Source: Hyphochytrium catenoides (Eukaryota; Sar; Hyphochytriomycetes; Hyphochytriales; Hyphochytriaceae). From it: DNA of 64,000 bases. A model generated the notes under the pieces. That model searched no databases, was not told where the DNA came from, and worked only from the letters and a program-made list of their open reading frames with translations. Where the stretch lies: the NCBI GenBank assembly GCA_900088475.1, contig FLMG01001166.1, positions 1 through 64,000 of the forward strand, read 5' to 3'. Shown here piece after piece: positions 23,150 to 34,304 of this stretch. The translations under genes were made by a program, and so were the position numbers. The first letter of the stretch is position 1. Each line of letters starts with the position of its first letter.

Positions 23150-25564
23150 TCAGGCTGCTGACGGATACCTCCTAAAGCTCTCCATGGTTACCTTTACAGA
23201 GGCTGGATCGGAATAAGGCATCATCCGCCCGTCATCGCGTGGTAGCTGCCACATCCTCAGCGTCTCCCTGGCCACTTTCCTAACTGCGGAGTGCCAATGC
23301 GACTGAGCAACACAACGCAGTGCCTCTGATAGGCTTCCTTCTTCCGTTCTTTCTCCTTCACATCGCTCTAACATCTGCAGTGGACCTTCAACCTTCTTCA
23401 AAGCCTTCAGAGCGCCTAGTGCCACGTTCACATGAGGTGAGCGAATAGCGTTTCTCAGCCTGAGGATGAGCAGCGTCCTTATCGGTTCATGATGCGCTGA
23501 AGTGAGGCCCTTTACAAGCCCAGGAGAGACACTGAGTATCGCAGAGAGGACGTTGAGAGCTCGCACCTCCCTAGAAGAATCATTCTTCGACCAAGAGCGA
23601 AGGATGCTCCGCATTATCTTTAGTCCACAGCTTGTATAGCGCCGAGCAATTTCGACCGTCGTTGTTGTTAGGACCGCGAACTCTTTGGCTTCATCGTCAT
23701 GCATTGTGTTCAATAGCTTGACGATCGCTGGCACTAGCACGGTGCATATCCTAGTTTCTGACTCTAGGTTGAGAAAAACATCCAGACAAATCTTTAGCAG
23801 CATCTCCACGTCACCCACAAGGAAGACTGCGTCCGTCTTGACGTCTCTAAGGCCCTGTTCTCCCTTATCTGGGAGTCCCATCCCACCAGAAACGGCAGAA
23901 TAAGGCTCTACCTCTGTGCTGCGCTGAAGCAGAGCTTGGACAATGGCCTGGAAGACGATATGTGGGACTGACGGAGCGTCAGAGCGGAGAGAAAAAGACT
24001 TCAGGAGCTGATAGAGATAGACTTTCTGCACGTGAACGTCTGTGTGTTGGATGTCATGCACCAACCGAAGAATGAGGCTCGGTGTGATGGCTGAAGGATC
24101 GCAATTCTGTGCTGACTGCAAGCCAAGCTCTAGCATCACTAAGCTATTTCCCGCAGACGAGGCTGACTTCAGCTGCAGAAGCTTGTTCGTGCTGGGAAGA
24201 CTTGGAGTGAGAGGAGAGAATCCCCGCGGTGAGGTCTTCAATCCTCCGTCTGTAGAAGCTGCCATCGTCTCAAAGCTCTCATTCAGCGCCATTAGAAGCA
24301 CCTCCAGGGCGACAGCTTCAGCATCCGCGAGACAAACAATGTCTGACGACGTGTGCCTCTTTAGCATCCCAGAGCGTTGAGACGGAGAGAACTGGAAATC
24401 CTCAAAGCTACTAAGAAGGTCTCCAACTATTTTCTGGCTTCCAAAAGCCCAGAGCAAGACCCGAAGGCTATTCCCTCTTTCTTCAAGCCAAGAGAGGGAT
24501 CGCAAAAAGGCGCAGACAGCCTTTAGCAGATAATACTCTGGGATCCTTCTCCTCCACTTCTTCTTCTGCAGTGCCGCCAAGTTCTCCTGGACCTGGAAGG
24601 TCACTAAGGCCGCTGCATAGGCAAGTCTGACCTTACTACTGGCGCTGACAACTCGCCGAGTGGAGAGGGGGCGAAGAGAACTTGGCTGCTTTTGCGAGCC
24701 ACAGAAAAAGAGAGAGAGAGAGGGCTGCGAGCGAGCTGGAGGCGATAAGTCAGAAGAGAGAGACATGCAGTTGAGGGCTTTCAAGTTAAGTGTGCGCCCT
24801 GTCTCATCTATCGCCTCTCCCACTGCCTTCGGAAGAACCTCCTCCAGGCTATCGGCAAACCATTTAGAGAAGGAAGAGACATCAGCAGGAGAGAGAGGGA
24901 TTCGAAGACTTCCTACAGGTGGAGGAGATACGACGAGCCTGCTATTGGCTTGGTAGTCTCCGGCCCAGAGCCACTGAGGACAAGTGGACATGACAGGGGC
25001 ACAATAGTGCAGAATGTGGAAGAGTAGATCTTTGCTTCGGAGAGAATGCAAAGATGTTCCCGGTCTCTGGAAACAAAGAAGAAGAGTCCTCACTTGCTGC
25101 TGGAATTCCAAAGGAAACGAGAGGTGTGTCTCAGGACTCCACTGTTTCGGTTCTAACGCCACTCGCGCCGTCATCTCAAACTCTCCAGGTTTGACGGGCA
25201 ACACGGTGGCAACATATTCTCTATACTCTATCATGCGCCGTCTGAGACGATGCGGCGCTCTCTCTCCATATATCTTTCTCTCTGTCTGGCTCGCGGGACT
25301 GGCATTGAGGACAGAGTCTTTGTCTGTCCTGTCATATACCTCCCAACAGCTCTCTTCGGCGTACATTGGGATAGAGTGCCAGTCTCCAACTGGAGAGACA
25401 GCATCTGGAATGTTGCTCCAGAGCTCCGCCCTAACCTCCACATTGGAAACATCTCCATGGATTCGAACTCGGACTTTTGCGGTAAAAGGCTGAAGAAAGT
25501 GGCAGTGTGAGGTAGACTTTAGTGCCGGCGTGACGCTGGTAACCGCAGCATCTATGCTGCACAT
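23150..25564 (-). CDS. large intronless protein: beta-sandwich-like N-terminus, helical (HEAT/ARM-like) C-terminus
   Basis: A single long frame; the first true ATG is at 25562-25564 (about 804 residues). A frame open further upstream to about 25585 has no ATG. The first 150 residues look like an Ig- or carbohydrate-binding-type beta sandwich (VSNVEVRAELWSNIPD, GEFEMTARVALE). The second half is Leu-rich alpha-helical with repeats of about 40 residues (EVRALNVLSAILSVSP, VNVALGALKALKKVEG) suggestive of HEAT or ARM repeats. A low-complexity Ser/Pro linker near residues 440-460 separates regions. I do not recognise a named family, so the function is unknown; a scaffold role would be inference only. 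It lacks introns, unlike most of its neighbours, but its codon use does not look foreign. Confidence 0.75.
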   Translation of the reverse strand: MCSIDAAVTSVTPALKSTSHCHFLQPFTAKVRVRIHGDVSNVEVRAELWSNIPDAVSPVGDWHSIPMYAEESCWEVYDRTDKDSVLNASPASQTERKIYGERAPHRLRRRMIEYREYVATVLPVKPGEFEMTARVALEPKQWSPETHLSFPLEFQQQVRTLLLCFQRPGTSLHSLRSKDLLFHILHYCAPVMSTCPQWLWAGDYQANSRLVVSPPPVGSLRIPLSPADVSSFSKWFADSLEEVLPKAVGEAIDETGRTLNLKALNCMSLSSDLSPPARSQPSLSLFFCGSQKQPSSLRPLSTRRVVSASSKVRLAYAAALVTFQVQENLAALQKKKWRRRIPEYYLLKAVCAFLRSLSWLEERGNSLRVLLWAFGSQKIVGDLLSSFEDFQFSPSQRSGMLKRHTSSDIVCLADAEAVALEVLLMALNESFETMAASTDGGLKTSPRGFSPLTPSLPSTNKLLQLKSASSAGNSLVMLELGLQSAQNCDPSAITPSLILRLVHDIQHTDVHVQKVYLYQLLKSFSLRSDAPSVPHIVFQAIVQALLQRSTEVEPYSAVSGGMGLPDKGEQGLRDVKTDAVFLVGDVEMLLKICLDVFLNLESETRICTVLVPAIVKLLNTMHDDEAKEFAVLTTTTVEIARRYTSCGLKIMRSILRSWSKNDSSREVRALNVLSAILSVSPGLVKGLTSAHHEPIRTLLILRLRNAIRSPHVNVALGALKALKKVEGPLQMLERCEGERTEEGSLSEALRCVAQSHWHSAVRKVARETLRMWQLPRDDGRMMPYSDPASVKVTMESFRRYPSAA

Positions 25565-28500
25565 CTTGCCACGAGTGGTGAGCAAGCTTGATCCTGACAG
25601 AGCTCAAAAGATCCCCTTCCTCGTGCTTCGCTTGTTTCTCTGATTCACTTCTACTACCCCAGGAGGCTGATGATAAACGCAAGGCGCGGCCACGACAGGT
25701 CTAGAGAAGATCGATGGACCGGATGCGGTGAATCGTAAAATAAGCACTTGCCCGGTGGTTGAAAGCCGGCATTCTCCCTGTCACACCGGAGGCAGGAGTA
25801 AGAAAGGGAGAAAGAAAGAGAGACCACGAAATGTGCGAGAAGTTCGAAAGGCCTTCTGAAAAAAAGTGCGGTTCTGCTGTCCAACTCAGGACACAACCGA
25901 TAACCAGTCTTCTTCTTTGCCTTGCAGACGCGCGCAATACCGAGAAAATCTACCCTGGTGAGCTAGCCACAGCCAGTAGTGTGCAGCTTAACAGCGCGCG
26001 GGGCCCGAGGAGAGGGCTTGAGAGTGTTTGGAATGAGGGCGGAGTGTGAGCCAAGCATGTAAGAGGAGCAAGAGAGAGAGAGAGAGAGAGAGAGCAGCTG
26101 ATGATTACTGTGTGAAGAGGAAGAGAGAGAAGCGCCAGTCAGGTTCGACGTGGACAGCGGAATGATCTGACTCTTCCTCCTTCCTCCTTGCTGCTTCTTT
26201 CTGCCCCCGCCTCCTAGAAGTGAAGGAATGACTGGCTTACCGCCTTCACATGGCTCGCACACCAGCGCCACTGCAGAGAAATGGGGCACAACGGGAGAGA
26301 GGGAGACGAGGGAAGGCGAAGAAAAGCGATCAGTTCAGAAGGAAGTTCCCCTCTGTAGATTCTGTCTGTCGGTCCGCGGCCGTGGGCGCCGAAAGCCAAG
26401 AAGAATCAGGCGCAGACGGATCGTAACGCGGGGGGCGCCCTCTGTCTTGTCGCGCTCTTCTCTCTTTTCCCTCTGTCTCTCTCAGGATCCCATCTTTATC
26501 CTGTCGTTCCTATTCTATACAGTTTCTACTCCCTCTCTCCTTCTCCCTCTTTTTCACTGTTGGCATCTCTCTATCTCCTTCCCTGCCTGGTATTCACATT
26601 GCCCCAGTAGCAGAAGCGACAAAACGTCATGACATTCCGCACTTTGCGCAGCTGCGATGATCCAAAAAACCCTGATCCTATGGCGCTTAAAGCTACTATT
26701 ATATGGCAATGCTCATCAATTGTTCCTAATCGTCCACCGCTCTCGGTGACAAGATGGTTTCTGTCTGTGTTATCAGCAGTCTTCCCCATTGATGTGGAAG
26801 GGTACAAAGTAAGTCCTGACAGATGACATGACCTCCTTCCTATGGCCAACCTTGTAAGGCGTAGATTTACAGTGTTTTTGGCAGGTCAAACCCTGGTAAA
26901 ATATTGTGCCAGCGTAGAGCCAGAGTGAAGAATGCCACCCATACCTGACATCTGGATGACGTACGTGAATATAATCGTGTCAAACAGGAGTGAAGTATGG
27001 GAAGGGACACAAAGAAGGACACCTTCTCCTTCCTTCCCTCTCATCGTTCAGCTTCCACCATCATCCTACCCTGGTCACAGAGATGAGGAAGAGCAAGGGT
27101 AATAAAAGAAAGGGGTAGAGGCTTCCCAGCTCCATCACTGGTTCTTTTTGCGGGCGCTTTGGTCTTCATAACATGACCGCCTCTTCTTCCACTCAGCTCT
27201 TCATTCGTTAGTAAAGCTCGATGCTTAGTCCGCCTTCTTTGGCACATCATCCCTCGTCATCGTTTACGAACGCTTCGCGCTACAGGTACAAGCTTTTGGT
27301 CAAGGGCTGTGTTTTGTATGGTGTCCTACGTGACAGAGTCCTTACACACACAGCCAAATGCTTAAATTTATTAGGGGACACACCTACAAGGTCCTCGAAG
27401 GGAGTTTATTGTAGACCGGCCGTCCTTTTCTTCCAATATTGACGTATATTCTGTTGTAGTGATAAAATCCTTTCTATTCTACCTAATCCCTGAAACGGGT
27501 CTTGATTCTTTCACCTCAAGGTAGTTCTAGCGGCGTAGACCCTTGCCAGACTCTCCCACGATTTTCGCAAGCGGCCACGGATGATAAACCTCGAATTTAT
27601 ACTCCTAGAATGCGAGACATGGCGACAATTATGGCTCGTTTATTTCTTTCAATTTCAAAGATGCGGAAAGTATGTTACATATAATGAAGAACGAGGTTAC
27701 CGAAACCTTTTGCAACATTCCGTTTCTTTCCCGAGACCCAGATTCTGAGGAACTGCTGCCTTGTTAGAACAGAAATCCACCGCTCCTCTCCTCTTCCCCT
27801 GGTCTATTACGACGATGGACATCGTCAATGTACTAGCGGTGTTAGGACTACCCTTTATGAAACTAAGGGAAGAGGGAGAGTTTTTCGGAATGCGACAATC
27901 TAAGAGCAGTGAAGGCCAAGGTTGCTTCATATAGCCCTCTCAGAGCTCAAGAGCATTAGAACTACCGCTTAAAATTACATTCACTCCGCTGTCTTGCGAC
28001 CAAATAAACTGTCAAAGGTTCTTTTGCGATGAAATAGGGTTTGGGGGACCTGAAGTAGCAGAAAGGTGCCACGCCGACCTTTGCGATTCTGCACGTAAAG
28101 TTCAAGATCCTTCTCATCTGTCTTTCTGGTAGATCTACAGTCTTCAGGGGCTAGAACTACCTTTGTTGGTCTTCTACACTCAGAAAAGCCAAGCTTCAAC
28201 TTGCAGACCGGACAAACGTAGAGCTTGGAGATGCGCTGCGGCGCAGATGGAGGAGAAAGGCGATTCTTTTAGCGAATCATTGAAGAGGAGGTCACCGTCA
28301 ACACTATCCACTCATTCATATACTTGATAGCTCCGCATAGTTCTACCACCACTTCGTTTTCATTTGGCCTGATAGCTTCCTTGAACAGAAAGTTCTGAAC
28401 ATCTGTTCTTCGCTCGGTCAGCGTTTATTGGCGTGAGCGGTAATAGGGAGATGGAGGGAAGCGCGTATGCACAGGCGATAATGTCAGGAACGCTCGCAGA

Positions 28501-29276
28501 TACCATCACTACTATGAAATCTACAAGCTCAACAGCGGCTCTGGGGTCAATAAAGGGCTAATATTCTCAATGCTCAATCTTTCTAGTTCCAAAATGAAAG
28601 CTGTGCTGAGAGTACCATTTGGGAGAGAAATGAGGCTGGTGTTGTGAAGCCCTATTATTATCTTGGGAATATATTTGGTAGGTAGGCCACCTTGCCAAAG
28701 TAGAAGGAACCGCTAAGTAAAAGAACCCAGAAACTTTACCTCAATGCAGCTGCAGGAGGCTTATTTAAAGGCCCGTGTAGGGCTTATGAAGATCCTGGCC
28801 CTGGCCCTCAACCCTACTTAGAAGTTTTTAGCTATTTCTAATTCCTTATTACGGGTCTCCATTTTCCTTTTGTCCAGATCTCGATATGCAGCTGTCCGTT
28901 CTCTTGTGGTCAAACATCTCTTGCACGTGGACCACTCAACGGTGTGGAGGTGCAGAACACAAAGGCCCATTTTTATGAGTTTATCACTGGCCGAAGAAAC
29001 ACTACATCGCCGGTATTGGAGATGCGCTTTGCTTCTGGGCGGTGGGCTTCCATGTAGCAATGAATCAATAGATCTCAGAGAATGTCAAGTCATATCCTCA
29101 GCAAACAGCTAGATGAACACATGCAATCGGCTTTCTATGAGAATCTTGCACTTAAAATGTACGTAGAAGAAGCGCTGATCCATCCCCAATTTCCTGCTTT
29201 GGACACCGTTCCTTAGACTTTGGGGTCACGCCAGACAATACCCTAGACTTGCCTCAATCAGCTATGGCGGGAAGAA
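25565..29276. other. 3.7 kb without a recognisable gene
   Basis: This long stretch includes a GA microsatellite at about 26071-26095, C/T-rich sequence near 26450-26580 and scattered short frames on both strands. One frame near 26571-26849 (-) has a protein-like composition (SMGKTADNTDRNHLVTE) but no partner exons. I see no rRNA, tRNA or transposase. It may hold untranslated exons, a fast-evolving gene or decayed repeats. Confidence 0.4.
26071..26095. repeat. GA dinucleotide microsatellite
   Basis: An uninterrupted run of AG units lies in the gene-poor stretch right of the helical-repeat gene. Confidence 0.85.
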
Positions 29277-31172
29277 CTACTGTGACAGTTTGGCTTTCAT
29301 AGCGGCTGCTGCCTTCAGTCGCACAGCGTTAACCCGAATAAAGCCCTGAGCATCAACGGGGTTATAATCAAACACCTCTCCGCCGTGCTCGATGTCCATA
29401 GATGCCAGGTCAGCATCATAAAGAGCAAATGGAGACGAGCGGCCGAGCACCGTCACGTTGCCCTTGTACAGCTTCAAGCGAACAAGTCCACTCACGGATT
29501 CCTGGGAGAGGTCAATTGCGCCGCGGACAAACTCCATCTCAGGAGCAAACCAGAAGCCATTGTAGCAATACTCCGAGAATTTAGCTGAGAGCATATCCCG
29601 GACCTGCGTCCAAGCAGTGCAACTCTTAAGTCCCAGCACAACAAACTTGGAGTAAAATGGACACACTTCAAACAGCTATGGGGAGTTTGGTACTCCTCTT
29701 ACCTTCATTACTTCTCTGTCCATACATAAGCCCTCGAGGTCCAAATGCGCCTCCCGTAGGATGGTTCCTCCAGGGGTCTCATAGACCCCTCGCGACTTGA
29801 TGCCCACAAATCTTTTGCATAGACGTTCAGTGTCTCGGGCTAACTGCATGTAAAGTTTCTGACTTACCTATTCTCTACAATATCTATCCGTCCTATGCCA
29901 TTTCTTCCTGCGACCTCATTGAGGTACAGGAATAGATCGAGGGCATCCGTCTTTTCCGTCCCGTCAGTCTCATTGACCACTTTAACAGGAACACCCTTCT
30001 CGAAGCTTATGGAGATTACTTCCTCCTACCATAGAGGAAAAGATGAGTATTGTATGCCTTTCTCAAGCCACTAGTCCAGTGATCTAACCTTATCAGGGGC
30101 GTCCGATGGATCAACTGTCATCTTGAACATTTCCTTGATAGGGGGTGTCATGGGGTCCTCCAGCATTCCTGCATGCCGCAAGTCAGGTCGATAAATGAGA
30201 ACACTTTGCATCATCTCCTGCGGAAGATTCATAGCCCTAGGCTATCAGAAAAAAAGGCGCGCATGGAGCGGCCCCGATAGAATAGCCGAAGAGGACAGAG
30301 ATAGCAGCAGAATATAGCACACCTGATTCATAGCTTGTGTGATAAAGATTTTCATCCACACTGTATGGAGCTTTAGGAGTAGCATCGACTGGAATGCCCT
30401 GCTCACTGCAGTACGCGAGAAGATCCTTACGGCCTTTGAATTTCTGTATAAGAGCAAGGCAAACGGAGAGATGCATGGATTAGTCTAGTCGACTCTGGTA
30501 TGCAAAATGGTTGCACCTACCTCAAAGAACGCCGGGTCACGCCAAGGGGCAATGGTCTTTAGTGTAGGATCAAGCGCTTGTGCACAAAGCTCAAAGCGGA
30601 CCTGTCAGACCGTTACTGTCACCGACCAATCATAGCTTAAGAGAGATATTAACAACAGTCCCTTACCTGGTCATTGCCCTTTCCTGTAGCCCCATGAGCA
30701 AGGTATTTTGCACCTTCTTTCTGGGCGATCTCCACCTGCTTTCTGGCAATGATTGGCCGGGCAAGGGAGGTACCAAGAAGGTATCGACCTTCATAGACTG
30801 CATTGGCCTTTACAGCTGGCCAAATAGCGTCGCAGACAAACTCCTCTCTGAGGTCTTCAATGTAGACCTTAGAAGCACCAAGAAGCTTGGCCTTCAAAGG
30901 TGAGAAACATGTCACAGGTAAACGGATATTATGTCAGCCTAAAGCGGGCATATAGTGGCCTTTGCGTTAACGTAGTAACCTCTTCGATTTACCTTGTTCT
31001 CTACTGCAGTAAAGTCTTCCTCAAACTGCCCTACATTGGCGCAATAGCAGATGACTTCATAGCCCTTGTTCTCTAGCCACTTCAAGATGACAGAAGTGTC
31101 CAGGCCTCCGGAGTAGGCAAGGACAACCTTCTCCTTCTTCATCTTCTTTGGGCTGCGTGGGCTTCCTGGCAT
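29277..31172 (-). CDS. ASS1: argininosuccinate synthase
   Basis: Eight exons on the minus strand: 31172-30993, 30891-30667, 30601-30521, 30443-30323, 30168-30089, 30025-29868, 29811-29703, 29603-29277. They give 1281 nt, 426 residues; human ASS1 is 412. The ATP-PPase P-loop is [27 protein letters not shown] and [14 protein letters not shown] follow, then [28 protein letters not shown] and [12 protein letters not shown]. The enzyme condenses citrulline and aspartate with ATP to argininosuccinate, the penultimate step of arginine synthesis or of a urea-type cycle. No predicted targeting peptide precedes the domain, so cytosolic location is likely. The Lys-rich start (SPKKMKKEK) is about ten residues longer than in animals. 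All catalytic motifs are intact. Confidence 0.96.
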
Positions 31173-32628
31173 CTTTCTGAGTTCTCTTATCGCAGTGGAC
31201 GAGGAACGAAGCTTGTCTTGGAAAAGAGAAAGTGGATCTGCTGTGGCGAAGAAAGAAGGCCAATGATGAGCTGCGAAGACCAGGCAGGGGGATGGTCATA
31301 CCATCATCATGTCTCTCTCTGTCTCTCCACAATTCGCTATTTCTGATCGTTTCTCTTCCTGCTCTGGCTCGTAGGCCAGCTAACTTAAGGGTGGAAAAAA
31401 CCGTATCCAAACTGTATCTCTCTCATGCTCTGTCTCCCTCGCTTTGAGCTCTTTGTATCATTACAAATGTCTGTTGGCTGGAAGATACAGATAATATCCT
31501 GATCATTGAAGCTCATGTCCGCGCACGGGTATCCTGCAACACTGGAGAGGCTATTTATGTGATAAAGCTAGAAATGCTGGAAATAGTGCTCTCTCACCCC
31601 GTGAGGGAAATACTAGTGAGTGTAATAATGACGTGATCGTCAAGCAGTAATGGATCTTTTGCTGATAATAGTAGCTCTTCTTCAGCTTTCTTCGTCATAT
31701 ATGAAAGGCATGTCGTCCCAAGCGAACTGCGGGTAGGGAGATACCAATTGGGGGATAAAGAGTGCACGTGAGATGTCAAGAATCCATTGGCACCCTGTAG
31801 CAGCAGTGAGACAGAGTCAAAAGAGATAAAAGACAAAGACAACCTCCTCCTTTCTGAAAAGGCATACAGACAAGGTGATTCTAGGTGATAAGAACACTGA
31901 TGAGATTCCTAGGTTTTCTTATGAAAACTGTCCTTGTGATGAGCTCATAACTCAAGCCGCTGTCAGCCAGTTCTTCAGTTCTTCTCTTGTTGTTGGAGAC
32001 AATATTGGTTTCCTGATTCTGGGACGGACAAGGTTGATGAGGTGGCACAGGAAGAAGCGAACATACAGTGCAGTTCTGCAGGGACGAGGACTGGAAGGAG
32101 AACTTTCTTCTGGTTGATAAACACAGAGTGTCGCCTTCTCTACTATACCAGTGAAGGTATTCCTGATGTTTGGATAGCAGCAGTCATGTTGTTGGTGCAG
32201 CAGGGAGCTTTGCTTGAGAAAGCTGGGGCTCTAGATCTACTGGCAATAGAATTGTATGAAGCACAGCCACCACCTTGTTCGCCATAATGCAGAAAGAGTA
32301 ACATGTTTTAGAGTTAGCTGCTAGTAGGAAAGAAAACGGATTGTCGTTGCTCTGGCCGTAGAGGATGTTTTGCTGATAATGTACAGAGCGCTATCGCTCA
32401 CCATGGTTCGTGCCCTGTTGGGACTTTCATAGTCGCCTAGTAGATAATAATTCATCGGTTCTGCATTCTCTTGAATGGTGTTTGAGCTTCTAGGAGAGTG
32501 ATGCATGCTAGGCCTAATAGTCGCGCTTCGGCTCGTTCTTCTTGGGCCTCGTGTGTGTGCTCTGCATCAGCGTGTTACCATGACTTTTCTTCGACTTGAA
32601 TGGCCTTCCCGGATGGAATTCTCCTACC
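31173..32628. other. intergenic, no firm gene
   Basis: This contains the ASS promoter side and about 1.2 kb more. One plus-strand frame ending at 32287 (TSEGIPDVWIAAVMLLVQQ) has a protein-like composition but no start or exon partners, so I do not call it. Confidence 0.45.
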
Positions 32629-33387
32629 TTATCGCAGCGGATCATAGACTTCTCTACTAATCCTTCCAGCTTTGTCCTTGTAAACTCTAACGACCATCCT
32701 AAGATCCTCACAAACGGGTTTAGAGGATTCGTCGGAGAAACAGAGCACCAAAGTGCTGCAATTATTCAGGGCACTGTCTTGGCATTTAGCTAAAACATCT
32801 CCTGGTGAGACCTACAACAAACACCAGATAGATAAACGGATGGATATAGTGCCAAAAGCTAGTCAGCTGACTCATTCTTGGCAGCGTACTACTCGACGAT
32901 GTTCTTCGATATCCAAATTAATATCAAAAACTTTACCTTCAATTGCAGTGGGGACGCCTCAACGTGATCCCCCACAATAAGATCCTTACAGGTCTTTGTC
33001 ACAAGGCAGAGAGGTGAGAGCGTTAAGGAGAGGACTAAGGACTATGGAGGAGCGCTCATCAAGGAATTGTCCCTTCTAGTAAGGAGGTCAAAGAAAGAGC
33101 AATCTGGTGGCTTGATGAGGATATCATTTTCTTCATTCTTCCATGCAATGTCAGCCACGAACTGCAGGCGGAGAGAAAAATGGAAACCTCAATAAGCTTT
33201 CTTATAGGAATAACCCTGATTAAAATTTGTCACATACATATACATATATCTTCATTGCCTGGATCTCGGATTGTAAACGGTAGGTCAGAGTGAGTTCCAT
33301 ATCTTCCAACAACAGCCCCGGATTCGGGGAGACTCTAACCGAATCGATGGAAAGCCTACTTCCGCCATCACCACTAGGTGACGCCAT
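32629..33387 (-). CDS. small conserved-looking protein with a U12-type AT-AC intron
   Basis: Four exons on the minus strand: 33387-33244, 33161-33125, 33013-32937, 32811-32629. They give 441 nt, 146 residues, with ATG at 33385-33387 and TAA at 32629-32631. An in-frame TAA precedes the start. The sequence alternates hydrophobic and polar residues (SIDSVRVSPNPGLLLEDMEL, MKIYFVADIA, STLVLCFSDE, DLRMVVRVYKDKAGR), which suggests a single beta-sandwich domain of the general kind seen in ASF1, but I cannot name the family. The intron 33124-33014 is described under the findings. The first intron (33243-33162, 82 nt) has a poor but usable GT donor after an ATATAT stretch. Confidence 0.7.
33014..33124 (-). 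other. AT-AC intron with U12-type splice signals
   Basis: Read on the minus strand, the 111-nt intron starts ATATCCTC, one base from the minor-spliceosome consensus ATATCCTT. It contains TCCTTAAC, a consensus U12 branch site, ending about 9-10 nt before the terminal AC. Removing it joins phase 1 to phase 1, avoids an in-frame TAG and restores the reading frame into the next exon. No GT-AG alternative in this stretch keeps the frame. Confidence 0.7.
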
Positions 33388-34304
33388 GACCCACGTGCCG
33401 TCGTAACGAAGAATCCCCAAGTCGAGTTAACGAGAGGGCGAATGAAAATCTTCAATGAAGGACCACCACCGGCAGAAGACACCACCTTGGAGTTATGCGC
33501 GCGCCAGGTGTATCAAGCCCAAGCACTGAAGAAAGCAATTAATTAACTGCTTGGAAAAGTAAAGGGTCGATTCACCATCGAGAACTGCGCTGGGTACCAA
33601 CCTCTACAAGAAGAGGAAGAAGCTCAGCGTTAGGTTAATGGCGCCCACCGCTACGGAGGTCCTCCCACCACTTCTCATTGGATAGCCACCTTCTCATCAT
33701 CAAAACCCTAATGGATGATAGGTCGACAATTCCAAATGTAGAACTTCCATATTCCTAATGTTGCGATAACGTCCATTACTACTGCCCATCGAAGCCTCAG
33801 TCCTAGGGTTAGATTGGTTGAGATAATAGTGCGGGAACCGTTCGCATCTGTCACAAACAGACAAACAATGCCCTTGTTCTTTATTCTTTGGACTTGAACA
33901 AGTGTACAGTCAGCGTTTCTGTGTCTCGATTCTCGGTGGTTTCTAGGAATGAATTCCGAAAGGCTCATCATACAATTCGAAGAGAATTAGAACGCTTGGG
34001 GCTGAGTTGAAGAGCATTTCCGTTGGTCACTGGCTCGATGAGCTGGAGAGGCAGCCGCACTTCATATTTTACCGCCAGAACTGAAAGAAAGAAGATTATT
34101 GTGAAGACGCCGGCGCGACTGGGAAGACCATCGCTGGCAGTTAGTAGGACTACATGTTCAGGAAACGGAGATCAAGGTGCTAACACTCTTGATAGTGCGT
34201 GGTTCACCCTCCGAACTTCTAATCTAAATTCTGTGTTATCAGACAACCAGAATTGGTAGAGCTTGTGGCAAACGAGTCTATCACTGACACGTCCCACTGA
34301 TAAG
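33388..34304. other. divergent intergenic region
   Basis: The region lies between the starts of the 146-residue gene (-) and the methyltransferase-like gene (+). A minus-strand frame at 33708-33971 with a protein-like segment (CTLVQVQRIKNKGIVCLFV) may be a stray exon, but nothing ties it to a gene. Confidence 0.45.

Noticed and set aside
31875-32287. Plus-strand frames between ASS and the 146-residue gene
   Set aside because: They have a protein-like composition in part but no start, splice partners or family resemblance.
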